From positions 31,166 to 95,165 of the forward strand of contig JAUYSB010000021.1 in assembly GCA_030696525.1 (NCBI GenBank): a stretch of DNA of 64,000 nucleotides. The letters are read 5' to 3'. Each line of letters begins with the position of its first letter. Within the stretch, counting starts at the first letter, position 1. A program made the translations under genes and the position numbers. This DNA is from Hydrogenophaga sp. (GTDB lineage Bacteria > Pseudomonadota > Gammaproteobacteria > Burkholderiales > Burkholderiaceae_C). The notes beneath the pieces were generated by a model. It worked only from the letters and a program-made list of their open reading frames with translations, had not been told where the DNA came from and ran no database searches. Positions 33,862 through 42,055 of the stretch are shown one piece after another.

Positions 33862-36429
33862 CTAGGGACATGGCGTCTCGGCGGGTGTGCGGGCATGTAC
33901 CCAGGCGCACAGGGCCTCGCCGGGCAGCGGGCGGCTGATCCAGTAGCCCTGGGCCACGTCGCAGCACATGGTAGCCAGTTGATCGAAGTCCGATGCCTGC
34001 TCCACCCCTTCGGCCACCACCTTGAGGCCCAGCGCGTGGGCCATGGCGATGGTGGATGCGACGATGACGCGGTCGCCTGGGCTGTGCGACAGGCCGGCCA
34101 CAAAGGAGCGGTCCAGCTTGAGCTCCTGCACCGGCAGTTGCTGCAGGTAGGCCAGGGACGAATGCCCGGTGCCGAAGTCGTCGATGGACAGCCTGAAACC
34201 CAGGCGCGCGAGCTGGGCCAGCGTGGTCTGTGCCCGGGGCAGGTCGTCCATGACCGCGCTTTCGGTGATTTCGAGCACCAAACGCTGGGCGGCCACCCCG
34301 TGGCGCTGCAGGATGTCGGCGGCACGCTGCGGCAGGCGCAGGTCCATGAGGTCGCGCGACGACAGGTTGACGGCGATCGCGATGTCCAGCCCCTGCTCCA
34401 GCCACAGGCGGCTCTGGCGCGCCGCCTGCTCCAGCACCCAGACGCTGAGCTCGCGCACAAACCCGCTCTGCTCGGCGAACGGCATGAACTCGGCGGGCGA
34501 GAGCAAGCCGCGCTCGGGGTGCTGCCAGCGCACCAGGGCCTCGGCGCTGACCACACACCCGCTCGCCACCTCCAGCTTGGGCTGGTAGAGCAGGCGGAAC
34601 TGGCCTTCGCGCAAGGCGGTCTGCAGCTCCGACATCAGGCTCAGACGCACCGGGCTCTGGGGCGCCAGCGCCGGCACGTAGGCGCACACCTCCAGCCCCA
34701 GCCGCCTGGCCTGCCGCGTGGCCGCCAGGGCAGCCACGACCAGGCCATCGGCGTCATCGGCACCATCGACATCCTGCGGCCAGCAGGCCAGCCCGACGCG
34801 GGCATGCACGTCCACCGCGTGGTCGTCCAGCACCACGGGATCATGAAAACCCTGGGCCAGGCGCTGCGCCCAGCGCGTGGCCAGCGCCCGGTCGCTGCCG
34901 GGCAGCAGGATGCCGAACTCGTCGCCGCCCAGCCGCGCCAGCACATGCGGCGCCTGGCCCAGGGCCTGCTGCAGGCGCAGCGCCACCTCGCACAGGAGGT
35001 CGTCGCCCGAGGCATGGCCCAGCACCTCGTTGACCTGCTTGAAGCGCTGCAGGTTGAGCACCAGCAACGCAAAGCCGGCGCGCGCCGGCGCCGCACGCGC
35101 GATCAGCCCCTGTGCGGCCAGCACCAGGCGCTCGCGGTTGGGCAGGCCGGTGAGCCGGTCTTCAAACGCCATGCGCGTCATGGCCGCCTGCTGGCTGGCC
35201 AGGCTGTGGCGCATGCGCACAAAACTGCGCGACAGGCGGGCCACCTCGGGCGACGCCGAGGCGGTGTCCACCGGCGCATCGAAGCGGCCCTGCTGCAGGG
35301 CTTGCGCGGCCTGGTCCAGCGTGTTGAGCGGGCGGACCACCCGACGCAGCAGCCGCGACGTGGCCGTGGCAAACAGCAGCGCGCCCACCACGCTGAGGCC
35401 GGCCAGCGCCCACCACAGGCGCTGGTAGGGTGCGGCCGCGCTGGCCAGCGAGCGCAGCAGCAGGATCTCGATCTGGCCGCCTTGTGCTGCCAGGCTCAGC
35501 GGGCGCAGCGCGTGCTCGCCGCGCGCGAGCGACACACCAGGCGGCCAGCCGCCGCCCTGCGCTGCGGCGCCCAACAGCAAGGCATCGTGCTGCCGGTCCA
35601 GCGTGGTGGCCACCACCACCGCCGCGGCGCCCTCGTCATCGGCCCGCCGCACCACCACGCCCATGTCCACCGACAGCAGGGTTTTCATGTCGGCCACCAG
35701 CGCCTGGTCGATGGGGGCGCCCAGCAGCAGCCAGCCGGGCTGGGCCGTGGGCACCAGCACAAACTGGAACGGCGCACCGGCCACCACACCCATGCCGCTG
35801 CGTTCGGGCAGGCGCAGCAGGTGCAACGCCACCTGCTCCAGCGCGGCCACCACGGCATCGTCACCGTGCAGCCCCGGCAGGCCCATCTGCGGGTAGGAGG
35901 CGGTTTGCAGCCACAGCATGAACAAGGCGTCCAGCGGCCGGGTGGCGCGCACCCGGCCGCTGGCGTCGAGCACGGCACCCAGGCGCGCACCATGCCGCGC
36001 GTCCACCTGCTCCAGCGCCCCCACCAGGGCGGCGGGGTCATTGGCACGCTGGGCTTGCGCGAAGGCTTCGTCGCTGCCCAGCTGGCGCGCGCCCTCGCGC
36101 AACAGCCGGGTCTGCTCGGCGGCCATGCGCAGCCAGACGCGCTCGGCCGTCTCCAGCTCGTGCTGCACCTGCTGCAGGGCCTGGCGTTCCACGCGCTGCT
36201 CGAAGGTCCACAACACCACCGCCTGCGTGAGCGCCAGCAGACCCAGCACCAGCAACAGCACGCGGGCCGCGAGGCCGCAGCGGCGCCACAGGCGCTGCAC
36301 GCGACGCACACCCAGGCGCGCGCCGCGCACCAAGCGCAAGCTTGCACAGCGCGCCCCGCGCTGGCGCCGCTGGCCTGCGGGCGGGTTGAAGGCATGGGCA
36401 GCGGCGAAGGCAGAGGTCAAGGACGGCAT
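33862..36429 (-). CDS. Membrane GGDEF-EAL protein with periplasmic sensor domain
   Basis: Up to 855 residues. A first membrane helix (about residues 53-72, LLLVLGLLALTQAVVLWTF) is followed by a periplasmic sensor of roughly 260 residues resembling CHASE4-type domains. Then come a second helix (LWWALAGLSVVGALLF), a HAMP-like linker, GGDEF with intact LGGDEFG, and EAL with EALVRW, NLSSRD, DDFGTGHSSL and VAEGVEQ. Both catalytic sites look complete, so it may make or break c-di-GMP. The start is uncertain: an ECF-type -10 box lies only 6 bp before the ATG at 36429, so translation could be leaderless or begin at a downstream GTG or TTG. Confidence 0.9.
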   Translation of the reverse strand: MPSLTSAFAAAHAFNPPAGQRRQRGARCASLRLVRGARLGVRRVQRLWRRCGLAARVLLLVLGLLALTQAVVLWTFEQRVERQALQQVQHELETAERVWLRMAAEQTRLLREGARQLGSDEAFAQAQRANDPAALVGALEQVDARHGARLGAVLDASGRVRATRPLDALFMLWLQTASYPQMGLPGLHGDDAVVAALEQVALHLLRLPERSGMGVVAGAPFQFVLVPTAQPGWLLLGAPIDQALVADMKTLLSVDMGVVVRRADDEGAAAVVVATTLDRQHDALLLGAAAQGGGWPPGVSLARGEHALRPLSLAAQGGQIEILLLRSLASAAAPYQRLWWALAGLSVVGALLFATATSRLLRRVVRPLNTLDQAAQALQQGRFDAPVDTASASPEVARLSRSFVRMRHSLASQQAAMTRMAFEDRLTGLPNRERLVLAAQGLIARAAPARAGFALLVLNLQRFKQVNEVLGHASGDDLLCEVALRLQQALGQAPHVLARLGGDEFGILLPGSDRALATRWAQRLAQGFHDPVVLDDHAVDVHARVGLACWPQDVDGADDADGLVVAALAATRQARRLGLEVCAYVPALAPQSPVRLSLMSELQTALREGQFRLLYQPKLEVASGCVVSAEALVRWQHPERGLLSPAEFMPFAEQSGFVRELSVWVLEQAARQSRLWLEQGLDIAIAVNLSSRDLMDLRLPQRAADILQRHGVAAQRLVLEITESAVMDDLPRAQTTLAQLARLGFRLSIDDFGTGHSSLAYLQQLPVQELKLDRSFVAGLSHSPGDRVIVASTIAMAHALGLKVVAEGVEQASDFDQLATMCCDVAQGYWISRPLPGEALCAWVHARTPAETPCP

Positions 36430-36435
36430 GCACAG

Positions 36436-36462
36436 ACAACGCGTGTGTGGCGCGTTTATTCC
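36436..36462 (-). promoter_or_regulatory. ECF-type promoter of the GGDEF-EAL gene
   Basis: On the minus strand GGAATAA (36462-36456) is followed by a 14-bp spacer and CGTTGT (36441-36436). The same two boxes with the same spacing precede the ECF sigma gene and genes 49182 and 50277. The predicted transcription start coincides with the first possible ATG of the GGDEF-EAL gene. Confidence 0.75.
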
Positions 36463-36530
36463 GCGCACCACCGCCGTCCACACACAACCCTGCGCACGCG
36501 CTGCCCTTTGCCGGTCCGGATAATCCACCC

Positions 36531-37268
36531 ATGCACCTGCCGCCCCGCCGCCAACACCTTGCCGTGGCCGCCCTGAGCACGCTGCTCCTGAGCGCCTGCT
36601 CGGGGCTGCCGCAGCTCAGCGACGACCTGCCCCCGGGTGCCGACAGCCGCACGCCGCCGGCCACGGTACCCGTGGCCCTGGCGCCCGCGCCCAGGCCCAG
36701 CCTGCGACCGGGCGACACGTTTTTTTATGGCCGCAGCACGGTGCTGCGCCTGCTGCGCCAGGACGACCGCGCGCACTGGAGCCGCACCAGCGCGCCCACG
36801 GCTTTTGCCAGCACGGGCGATTTTTTTGCGCCGCCGCTGCGCACCGAAAGCCCCAGCCTGCTCACCGAGTCCACGCTGGAGGGCCGCCCGGCCGACCTCT
36901 GGCCGCTGGCGGCCGGCAAAACGGTGCGCTTCAGCGAGCGCCGGCAGATGACCTGGCCCGCGCTGCGCCTGAGCCGCGCGGCCCGCTTCGACTGGAACTG
37001 CCAGGTGGTCGATGCCCGCATGAGCTATGTGCCGGCCGGCGATTTCGAGACCTTCCACGTGCGCTGCGAAGGCCGCTCCGACAGCCTGCTGTTCCCGACC
37101 GAACGCCTGAGCTGGGACTACGCGCCGCAGATGGGCCACCCCGTGCGCCAGACCTGGTTTGCGGGCGGGCGCGAGCGCGTGGCCACGCTGTCGGCGTCGC
37201 TGCCGGGCGCCCTGGCCAGCGAAGAACGCATTGCCGGCGTGCTGCGCCGGCTGGCGACACAGCGCTGA
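36531..37268 (+). CDS. Predicted outer-membrane lipoprotein of unknown function
   Basis: A 245-residue protein with a lipoprotein signal: a basic start (PPRRQH), hydrophobic ALSTLLLSA and lipobox cysteine in LLSAC. The mature part has a proline-rich linker (residues about 25-55) and a beta-rich domain with RPGDTFFYGRSTVLRLL, WPLAAGKTVRFSERRQMTW and YVPAGDFETFHVRCEGRSDS. I do not recognise the family. It is divergent from the GGDEF-EAL gene and convergent with the subtilase gene, 4 bp away. An exopolysaccharide or envelope role is possible from context only. Confidence 0.8.
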   Translation: MHLPPRRQHLAVAALSTLLLSACSGLPQLSDDLPPGADSRTPPATVPVALAPAPRPSLRPGDTFFYGRSTVLRLLRQDDRAHWSRTSAPTAFASTGDFFAPPLRTESPSLLTESTLEGRPADLWPLAAGKTVRFSERRQMTWPALRLSRAARFDWNCQVVDARMSYVPAGDFETFHVRCEGRSDSLLFPTERLSWDYAPQMGHPVRQTWFAGGRERVATLSASLPGALASEERIAGVLRRLATQR

Positions 37269-37272
37269 GCCT

Positions 37273-38547
37273 TCAGCGGCAGGCCTGCGCCAGCCGGGGC
37301 AGGCCCCAGCCGAACACCGCATCGCGGCCGGGCGCACCCAGGTCTTGCACCAGGCGGCTGGCGCCGCGCTGCCAGTCGTCAGCTCCCAGCAGGCCTTGCT
37401 GCAGGGTTTGCGAGGCCAGCGCCACCACAAAAGGCACGGCAAACGAGGTGCCGCTGCGCGCGCCGGGGCCGTCGGCGGCGGCCAGCCCGGCCAGGCCCAC
37501 GCCGGGCGCCGCGAAATCGATGTGTTCGCCCTGCTGGGCGCGGCGGTAGGGGCGGCCGGCGGCGTCGATGGCGGTGACCGCCAGCACCGGCGACCACGCC
37601 GCCGGGTAGGCCGGTGGCGCGTTGGGCCCGCCGTTGCCGGCCGCGGCCACCACCAGCACACCGCGCCGGTGCGCCTGTTCAATGGCGGCGGCCAGCGCGC
37701 GGTTGGGCGGCCCGGCCAGGCTCATGCCCACCACACGCACGCGCTGCGTGACCAGCCAGTCGAGCGCCTTGATCAGGTCCAGCGCGTCGGCGCTGGTGCT
37801 GCCCGAAGGCAGGCGATGAAAGCTGTTGGCCGCCAGCAACCGCGCGCGCGGCACCAGCCCGGCGCCGGCCTGCGGCGAGGGCGCGGCCACCAGCAGGCCG
37901 GCCACCACGGTGCCGTGGTCGTCGTCCGAGGGCGTGCGGCCGTCGGCCAGAAAACGCATGCGCACGATGTCGGCACCGCGCAGCGCCGGGTGCTCGGCCG
38001 CCACTTCGGTGTCGATGATGCCGATGCGTTGCGCCCGGCCGCAGGCCGCCGCATCGGCCGGCCAGGCCACCTGGGCCCAGCTGCCGCAGTGCGCACCCTG
38101 GCAGGCCGGCGCAGCGGGGGCCTGGGCCAGCGCATAGCGGTGGTGCAGGTCGAAGGTGTCGGGGTGTGCGGGCGCGAGCACGTCCAGCGCGCTGCGGGCG
38201 TCCAGGCCGGCGGGCAGGCGCAGGCGCACCACCCGCAGCGACAAACCGGGCTGCGTCGAACGCTCGACCACGCTCAGGCCCAGGCGGGCGGCGCTGGCCA
38301 GTGCGGCGTTGCTGGGGTTGAGGGCGACCAGCTCGTTGACCGAAAAACTTTCGGCATCGACCGCCAGCGGCACCTCCTCGATCTCGACCTGCTGCGAGCC
38401 ATCGCTGGCGTCGCTGCTGCCGCCATCGTCGCCGTCGTCGGCCCAGACAGGCGTCGCGCACAGGCCGGCCAGCAGCGCCACCAGCACGGGCCAGGCGCGC
38501 CAGCGGGGCAGGTGGGGGGCAGAACACGGGGTCAGCAGGATTCGCAT
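37273..38547 (-). CDS. Secreted subtilisin-like serine protease (S8 family)
   Basis: A 424-residue protein with a signal peptide (cleavage near PVWA-DD), an acidic stretch DDGDDGGSSDASDG, a propeptide-like segment of about 110 residues and an S8 catalytic domain. The triad is Asp179 (GIIDTEV), His211 (DDDHGTVVAGLL) and Ser368 (SGTSFAVP), with oxyanion Asn305 in AAAGNGG. The ATG at 38547 is chosen because it starts the signal peptide directly; a longer frame begins at 38682. It is divergent from the ECF sigma gene, with a near-match to the ECF promoter in between, and so may be part of that regulon. Confidence 0.9.
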   Translation of the reverse strand: MRILLTPCSAPHLPRWRAWPVLVALLAGLCATPVWADDGDDGGSSDASDGSQQVEIEEVPLAVDAESFSVNELVALNPSNAALASAARLGLSVVERSTQPGLSLRVVRLRLPAGLDARSALDVLAPAHPDTFDLHHRYALAQAPAAPACQGAHCGSWAQVAWPADAAACGRAQRIGIIDTEVAAEHPALRGADIVRMRFLADGRTPSDDDHGTVVAGLLVAAPSPQAGAGLVPRARLLAANSFHRLPSGSTSADALDLIKALDWLVTQRVRVVGMSLAGPPNRALAAAIEQAHRRGVLVVAAAGNGGPNAPPAYPAAWSPVLAVTAIDAAGRPYRRAQQGEHIDFAAPGVGLAGLAAADGPGARSGTSFAVPFVVALASQTLQQGLLGADDWQRGASRLVQDLGAPGRDAVFGWGLPRLAQACR

Positions 38548-38581
38548 GGCGGGCTGGTACAAACAGGGCGAGATGCAGCAC

Positions 38582-38609
38582 ACAACGCCCCAGACGCACC
38601 AAGTATTCC
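38582..38609 (-). promoter_or_regulatory. Possible ECF-type promoter of the subtilase gene
   Basis: On the minus strand GGAATA (38609-38604) and CGTTGT (38587-38582) are separated by 16 bp, one more than the 15 bp between GGAATA and CGTTGT in the four exact sites. The seventh base of the -35 box is C instead of A. It lies 35 bp before the protease ATG. Confidence 0.45.
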
Positions 38610-38619
38610 CATTTTTGGT

Positions 38620-38646
38620 GGAATAAGTTGGCGCGCCACGCGTTGT
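38620..38646 (+). promoter_or_regulatory. ECF-type promoter of the sigma factor gene
   Basis: GGAATAA (38620-38626), 14 bp, CGTTGT (38641-38646). The sigma-factor ATG is at 38673, giving a leader of about 20 nt. The position directly before an ECF gene, repeated exactly before other genes, is the usual sign of autoregulation. Confidence 0.8.
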
Positions 38647-38672
38647 CCCCACACAACCACCCACACCCGACC

Positions 38673-39161
38673 ATGGACCCACGAGCCGAACTGGTGAGCC
38701 TGCTGCCGCGATTGCGCCGCTTTGCCTACGGGCTGACCGGCGACACGCACACCGCCGACGACCTGGTGCAGGCCGGCTGCGTCAAGGCGCTGGAACGCTG
38801 GCACCAGTGGCAGCCCGGCACCAGCCTGGCGAGCTGGATGTTCCGCATCCTGCAGACCACCTGGCTGGACGAGTACCGCACCCGCCAGCGCCAGAAGACC
38901 GACACCACCGACGAGCTGCCCGAGCTGGTGGGCGAGGACGGCCGCATCGTGGTGGAGCAGCGCAGCGACGCCCGCGCGGTGCGCCGCGCCGTGGCCGAGC
39001 TGCCCGAAGACCAGCGCGCGGTGGTCATGCTGGTGACGGTGGACGGCCTGTCGTACAGGGACGCGGCCGAGGCCCTGGGTGTGCCCATGGGCACGGTGAT
39101 GAGCCGCCTGGCGCGCGCCCGCGCCAAACTGGCCGATGCGCTCGGCCCGAAAGGACACTGA
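38673..39161 (+). CDS. ECF-type RNA polymerase sigma factor
   Basis: A 162-residue ECF sigma factor. Region 2 (residues about 10-75) includes LPRLRRFAYGLTGDTHTADD and FRILQTTWLDEYR; region 4 (about 105-155) has LPEDQRAVVMLVTVDGLSYR with the helix-turn-helix DAAEALGVPMGTVMSRLARA. The ATG at 38673 is preferred to the ATG at 38628, which lies upstream of the predicted promoter -10 box. The next gene, starting one base after the stop, encodes a one-helix membrane protein that should be its anti-sigma factor. Confidence 0.93.
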   Translation: MDPRAELVSLLPRLRRFAYGLTGDTHTADDLVQAGCVKALERWHQWQPGTSLASWMFRILQTTWLDEYRTRQRQKTDTTDELPELVGEDGRIVVEQRSDARAVRRAVAELPEDQRAVVMLVTVDGLSYRDAAEALGVPMGTVMSRLARARAKLADALGPKGH

Positions 39162-39983
39162 ATGCTGATCGACGACACCGTGCTGCTGGCCTACCTCGAT
39201 GGCCAGCTCGACGACGCGCAGTACGCGCCGGTGGAAGACGCGCTGGCCGAAAGCGCGACCCTGCGCGAACGCCTGCAAGCCCTGGTGGACAGCGGCGAGC
39301 GGGTGCAGCGCGCCTTCGACGCCAAGCTGCAGGAGGCCGTGCCCACCCACCTGGTGGAGGCCATCATGCACGCGCCACTGAACCTGGTGCCGCCTGAGCG
39401 CGTGGCCACGTCCGCGCCGCTCAGCCGCCCCCGCCAGCGCGTGGCCCGGGCGTGGGGCAGCCTGTTGGACCACTGGTGGGCCGCGCCCGCCCAGGGCGGC
39501 TGGGGCCGCGCGGCCTTTGCCTCGGTGGCGGTGCTGGCCATGGGCGTGTGGCTGGGCCAATCGCTGCAGGACGGTGCCGGCCCGAGCACCACCACGCTGG
39601 CGCAAGGCCAGGCGGTGCCTGACGCGGCCCTGGCCTCGGTGCTGGAACTGGCGCCCAGCGGGCGCCGCCTGGCCACGCCGCAGGGCCACCTGGAGGTGCT
39701 GGCCACCTTTGAACGCCAGGACGGCGCGCTGTGCCGCGAGTTCGAGCGGCTGCAGGACATGCGGGTGGACGCCGGCATTGCCTGCCGCAGCGGCAGCGCC
39801 AGCGGTGTGCCCTGGCAGGTGGCCATGGTGGCGTCCGAAACCCGGCTGGCCGGTGACCGCTACCAGACCGCCAGCGACGCCCTGCACCAGGCGGTGAACC
39901 GCTACGTGGACGCGCAACTGCCCGGCGCCCCGCTGGACGCCGCGGCCGAGCGCGCGCTGATCGCCCGCGCCTGGACGCGCTGA
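39162..39983 (+). CDS. Probable membrane anti-sigma factor
   Basis: A 273-residue protein with a cytoplasmic N-terminus (LLAYLDGQLDDAQYAPVEDA, typical of the short helical start of anti-sigma factors), one membrane helix at about residues 115-134 (RAAFASVAVLAMGVWLG) and a periplasmic domain of about 140 residues with two cysteines. The zinc-binding HxxxCxxC motif of ZAS proteins is absent. Direct adjacency to the sigma gene, with no gap, supports the pairing. The signal that releases the sigma factor is unknown; the divergent subtilase could take part. Confidence 0.8.
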   Translation: MLIDDTVLLAYLDGQLDDAQYAPVEDALAESATLRERLQALVDSGERVQRAFDAKLQEAVPTHLVEAIMHAPLNLVPPERVATSAPLSRPRQRVARAWGSLLDHWWAAPAQGGWGRAAFASVAVLAMGVWLGQSLQDGAGPSTTTLAQGQAVPDAALASVLELAPSGRRLATPQGHLEVLATFERQDGALCREFERLQDMRVDAGIACRSGSASGVPWQVAMVASETRLAGDRYQTASDALHQAVNRYVDAQLPGAPLDAAAERALIARAWTR

Positions 39984-39992
39984 GCGCGTGTG

Positions 39993-40007
39993 CGTCAGCG
40001 GCTGACG
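39993..40007. terminator. Short hairpin between convergent genes
   Basis: CGTCAG and CTGACG form a perfect short stem in the 30-bp gap between the anti-sigma and tctA genes. No T tract follows on either strand, so termination here would be weak or need Rho. Confidence 0.35.
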
Positions 40008-40013
40008 GCCGGG

Positions 40014-41525
40014 TCAGGCCGCGGCGCTGTGGTTGAGCTGCGGCCGTGCCCGCAGTCGCAGCAGCAGCGGCACCACGAGCATGAGCACGGCCGCCACCCA
40101 CAAGCCCATGGCAATCGGGCTCTCAACCAGGATGGCGGCGTCGCCATTGCTGATGGACAGGGCGCGGCGCAGGTTCTGCTCCATCATGTCGCCGAGCACA
40201 AAGCCCAGGATCAGCGGTGCCATGGGCACGCCCTGCTTGCGCAGCAGGTAGGCGGCAAAACCCAGTGCGGTCATCAGCACCAGGTCGAAGGTGGTGGCGT
40301 GCACCGCGTACACGCCCACACTGCTGACCGCCACGATGCCGGGCACCAGCAGCCAGTTGGGCACGCTCAGCACCTTGGTGAACACACCCACCAGCGGGAT
40401 GTTCATCACCAGCAGGATCACGTTGGCGATGAACAGCGAGGCGATCAGGCCCCACACCAGGTCAGGCTGCTGGGTGAACAGCGCCGGGCCGGGCGTGATG
40501 TTGTAGAGCGAGAGCGCACCCACCATCACCGCTGTGGTGCCCGAGCCTGGCACGCCGAGCGTGAGCATGGGCACGAAGGAGCCGGTGGCGGCCGAGTTGT
40601 TGGCCGCCTCGGGCGCGGCCACGCCGCGGATGTCGCCCTTGCCGAAGGTGCCGTCCTTGTCGGTCAGGCGCTTTTCCATCGAGTAGGTCATGGCGCTGGC
40701 GATGGTGGCACCCGCGCCCGGCAGCACGCCCACCACAAATCCCACCACGCTGGAGCGCACGGTGCCCCACCAGGTGTGGGCCAGCTCCTTGAGGTTGAAC
40801 ATCATGCGCCCGGTCTGCGTCACCAGGCCGGTGCTGCTGTGGTGCTCCTGCAGCATCAGCAGCAGCTCGCTGATGGAGAACACGCCGATGACCACCACCA
40901 CAAACTGGATGCCGTCGGACAAATGGATATCCCCCCCAGTGAAGCGGTAGACGCCGGAGTTGGAGTCCAGGCCCACGCAGGACATGGAGAGGCCGATGAG
41001 GGCAGCCAGACCGGCCTTGACCGGTGCGTCGCCCATCAGGCCCGCGATGCAGGCGAAGGCAAAACACATCAGCGCGAAGTACTCGGCCGGCCCGAAGGAC
41101 AGCGCCCAGCTGGCCAGCAGCGGCGCGAACAACACGATGCCGATGGTGGCAATCAGCGAACCCACAAACGAGCTCCAGGCCGAGATGGACAGCGCCACGC
41201 CGCCCAAGCCCTGGCGCGCCATGGGGTAACCATCCAGCGCTGTCATGATCGCGCCCGCGTCGCCCGGCACGTTGAGCAGGATGGATGAGATGCGGCCACC
41301 GTACTCGCAGCCGATGTAGACGGCCGCCAGCAGAATCAGCGAGGTCTCGGCCGGCAGCTTCATGGCAAAGGCCAGCGGCATGAGGATGGCAACGCCGTTG
41401 ATAGGCCCCAGCCCCGGCAGCAGGCCAACGACGGTGCCGATGAGGCAGCCGATGGCGGCGATCAGCAGGTTGGTGGGGCTGAGCGCGACGCCAAAGCCCG
41501 CCACCAGGTGTTGCAGTATGTCCAT
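40014..41525 (-). CDS. tctA: Tripartite tricarboxylate transporter, large membrane subunit TctA
   Basis: A 503-residue membrane protein with about twelve hydrophobic segments. TctA hallmarks are GTVVGLLPGLGPINGVAILM, YGGRISSILLNVPGDAGAIM and the duplicated VGVLPGAGATIASAMTYSME with TLGVPGSGTTAVMVGAL. Together with TctB and the binding protein TctC it forms a secondary, ion-driven uptake system for citrate-like or other carboxylates. It is last in a leftward tctC-tctB-tctA order. The tctA ATG (41525) lies one base past the tctB stop (41527-41529) in minus-strand order. Confidence 0.95.
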   Translation of the reverse strand: MDILQHLVAGFGVALSPTNLLIAAIGCLIGTVVGLLPGLGPINGVAILMPLAFAMKLPAETSLILLAAVYIGCEYGGRISSILLNVPGDAGAIMTALDGYPMARQGLGGVALSISAWSSFVGSLIATIGIVLFAPLLASWALSFGPAEYFALMCFAFACIAGLMGDAPVKAGLAALIGLSMSCVGLDSNSGVYRFTGGDIHLSDGIQFVVVVIGVFSISELLLMLQEHHSSTGLVTQTGRMMFNLKELAHTWWGTVRSSVVGFVVGVLPGAGATIASAMTYSMEKRLTDKDGTFGKGDIRGVAAPEAANNSAATGSFVPMLTLGVPGSGTTAVMVGALSLYNITPGPALFTQQPDLVWGLIASLFIANVILLVMNIPLVGVFTKVLSVPNWLLVPGIVAVSSVGVYAVHATTFDLVLMTALGFAAYLLRKQGVPMAPLILGFVLGDMMEQNLRRALSISNGDAAILVESPIAMGLWVAAVLMLVVPLLLRLRARPQLNHSAAA

Positions 41526-41526
41526 G

Positions 41527-41973
41527 TCAGTTGCCCCCCAACAGGGTGGCCAGCGGGCCGGCGGGCAACACCACGTCCAGCAGCTTGTCGAACAGCAGGT
41601 AGAGCACCCCGCCCAGCGCCGCGCCGCCGACGAGCGACTGCTTCCAGCTGCCGCCAAAGGCCATGCCCACGGGCACCGCCATCAGCGCCGTGGCCAGCGG
41701 AAAGCCCAGCCACTGGAACAGCAGCGCATAGGCCAGCACGGCGGCGGCGCACAGGGCGGTGGGCCTCCAGGGCACGCCGTGAAAGGCCTCGGCACCGGCG
41801 CTGGGCCGCAACACCAGCCACAAGCCCGACAGGCCCAGGCCACAGGCCAGCAGCAGCGGGAAGGCACGCGGGCCGACGGGTTCGTAAGAGATGGCGGCGG
41901 CGTAGTCGTGCGCGGCCCAGGCCATGGCGGCGGACGCAACAACACACACCGCTCCGAGGACGCGGTCACTCAT
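41527..41973 (-). CDS. tctB: Tripartite tricarboxylate transporter, small membrane subunit TctB
   Basis: A 148-residue protein with four membrane segments, the size and layout of TctB. It begins SDRVLGAVCVVASAAMAW, has YEPVGPRAFPLLLACGL, then a loop and LCAAAVLAYALLFQWLGFPL. The ATG at 41973 is preceded by AAGGGAG. It is encoded between tctC and tctA, separated from tctC by a strong hairpin. Confidence 0.93.
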   Translation of the reverse strand: MSDRVLGAVCVVASAAMAWAAHDYAAAISYEPVGPRAFPLLLACGLGLSGLWLVLRPSAGAEAFHGVPWRPTALCAAAVLAYALLFQWLGFPLATALMAVPVGMAFGGSWKQSLVGGAALGGVLYLLFDKLLDVVLPAGPLATLLGGN

Positions 41974-42028
41974 GGGGAACTCCCTTGGAAAACAGAAGGC
42001 GGGCGACCCCAAAGGGTGGCGCCGCGGT

Positions 42029-42049
42029 GCAGGGCCGTGGCGGCCCTGC
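42029..42049 (-). other. Hairpin between tctC and tctB
   Basis: GCAGGGCC (42029-42036) and GGCCCTGC (42042-42049) are perfect 8-bp arms around a 5-bp loop, just after the tctC stop. Lacking a T tract, it more likely stabilises the tctC message or attenuates transcription, matching the usual excess of binding protein over membrane subunits. Confidence 0.55.
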
Positions 42050-42055
42050 CGGGGA

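Noticed and set aside
33895-36576. An 893-codon open frame on the plus strand opposite the GGDEF-EAL gene
   Set aside because: It is a shadow of a GC-rich gene: low-complexity His/Gln/Gly/Arg-rich product, no domain, while the opposite strand encodes intact GGDEF and EAL motifs.
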